From positions 1,178,001 through 1,242,000 of the forward strand of contig BLAL01000030.1 in NCBI GenBank assembly GCA_015698045.1: a stretch of 64,000 nt of DNA, written 5' to 3'. Made by a program: the position numbers and the translations under genes. This DNA comes from Rhizophagus clarus. Lineage: Eukaryota > Glomeromycota > Glomeromycetes > Glomerales > Glomeraceae. This document shows, in pieces, positions 64,000 through 64,000 of this stretch. Position 1 is the stretch's first letter; every line of letters begins with the position of its first letter. The notes below the pieces were generated by a model. It did not search any database. It was not told the DNA's origin and saw nothing but the letters and a program-made list of their open reading frames with translations.

Positions 64000-64000
64000 A

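Overview
This is nuclear DNA from an intron-rich, very AT-rich fungus. The best fit is an arbuscular mycorrhizal fungus (Glomeromycotina, Rhizophagus-like). The reasons are the base composition with long A/T runs, short spliceosomal introns in nearly every gene, the fungal gene set (Mtc1, Pfs2, Mcr1, Bro1, DNA polymerase delta), and decayed open reading frames of a multicopy, transposon-like protein family that I associate with Rhizophagus proteomes. The assignment is inference; no rRNA or other taxonomic marker lies in the window.

Layout. 1-18.4 kb is a repeat compartment. It holds a broken transposon-like gene (about 120-2358, minus), a broken SANT/RS-type gene (about 2930-3800, plus), a hairpin minisatellite (5266-5480), an array of about ten units that look like in-frame 36-nt micro-exons with splice sites (6104-7100), a 977-bp tandem duplication (11470-13430), a 1778-bp terminal-inverted-repeat element with a perfect 10-bp target duplication (13483-15260), and a nested small element (16181-16412). 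18.8-56.7 kb is a gene island. 56.7-64 kb is again AT-rich and repetitive, with a second splice-site-like array (57639-58130), a second copy of the small inverted-repeat element (59859-60082) and the C-terminal part of another transposon-like protein at the right edge.

Gene island, in order: an 882-aa PH-domain protein (minus), an unrecognised coiled-coil protein (plus), a mitochondrial-type NADH-cytochrome b5 reductase (minus), a second unrecognised coiled-coil protein (plus), Mtc1 (minus), the polyadenylation factor Pfs2 (minus), a 509-aa fungal protein (plus), a GDSL-lipase-like protein with mutated catalytic residues (plus), a 1355-aa disordered protein (plus), the ESCRT-associated protein Bro1 (minus) and the DNA polymerase delta catalytic subunit (plus, 28 exons). 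Several pairs are head-to-head with short shared promoters: reductase/coiled coil, Pfs2/509-aa protein and Bro1/Pol delta. They do not form one pathway; these are mostly housekeeping genes for replication, mRNA 3'-end processing, endosomal sorting and redox metabolism.

The most notable observations are two introns in the Pol delta gene that only make sense as U12-type AT-AC introns, the micro-exon-like array at 6.1-7.1 kb, a family of inverted-repeat elements with shared termini and 10-bp target duplications, and a GDSL hydrolase that has lost both catalytic Ser and His. Exon boundaries were deduced by eye from splice sites and reading-frame continuity.
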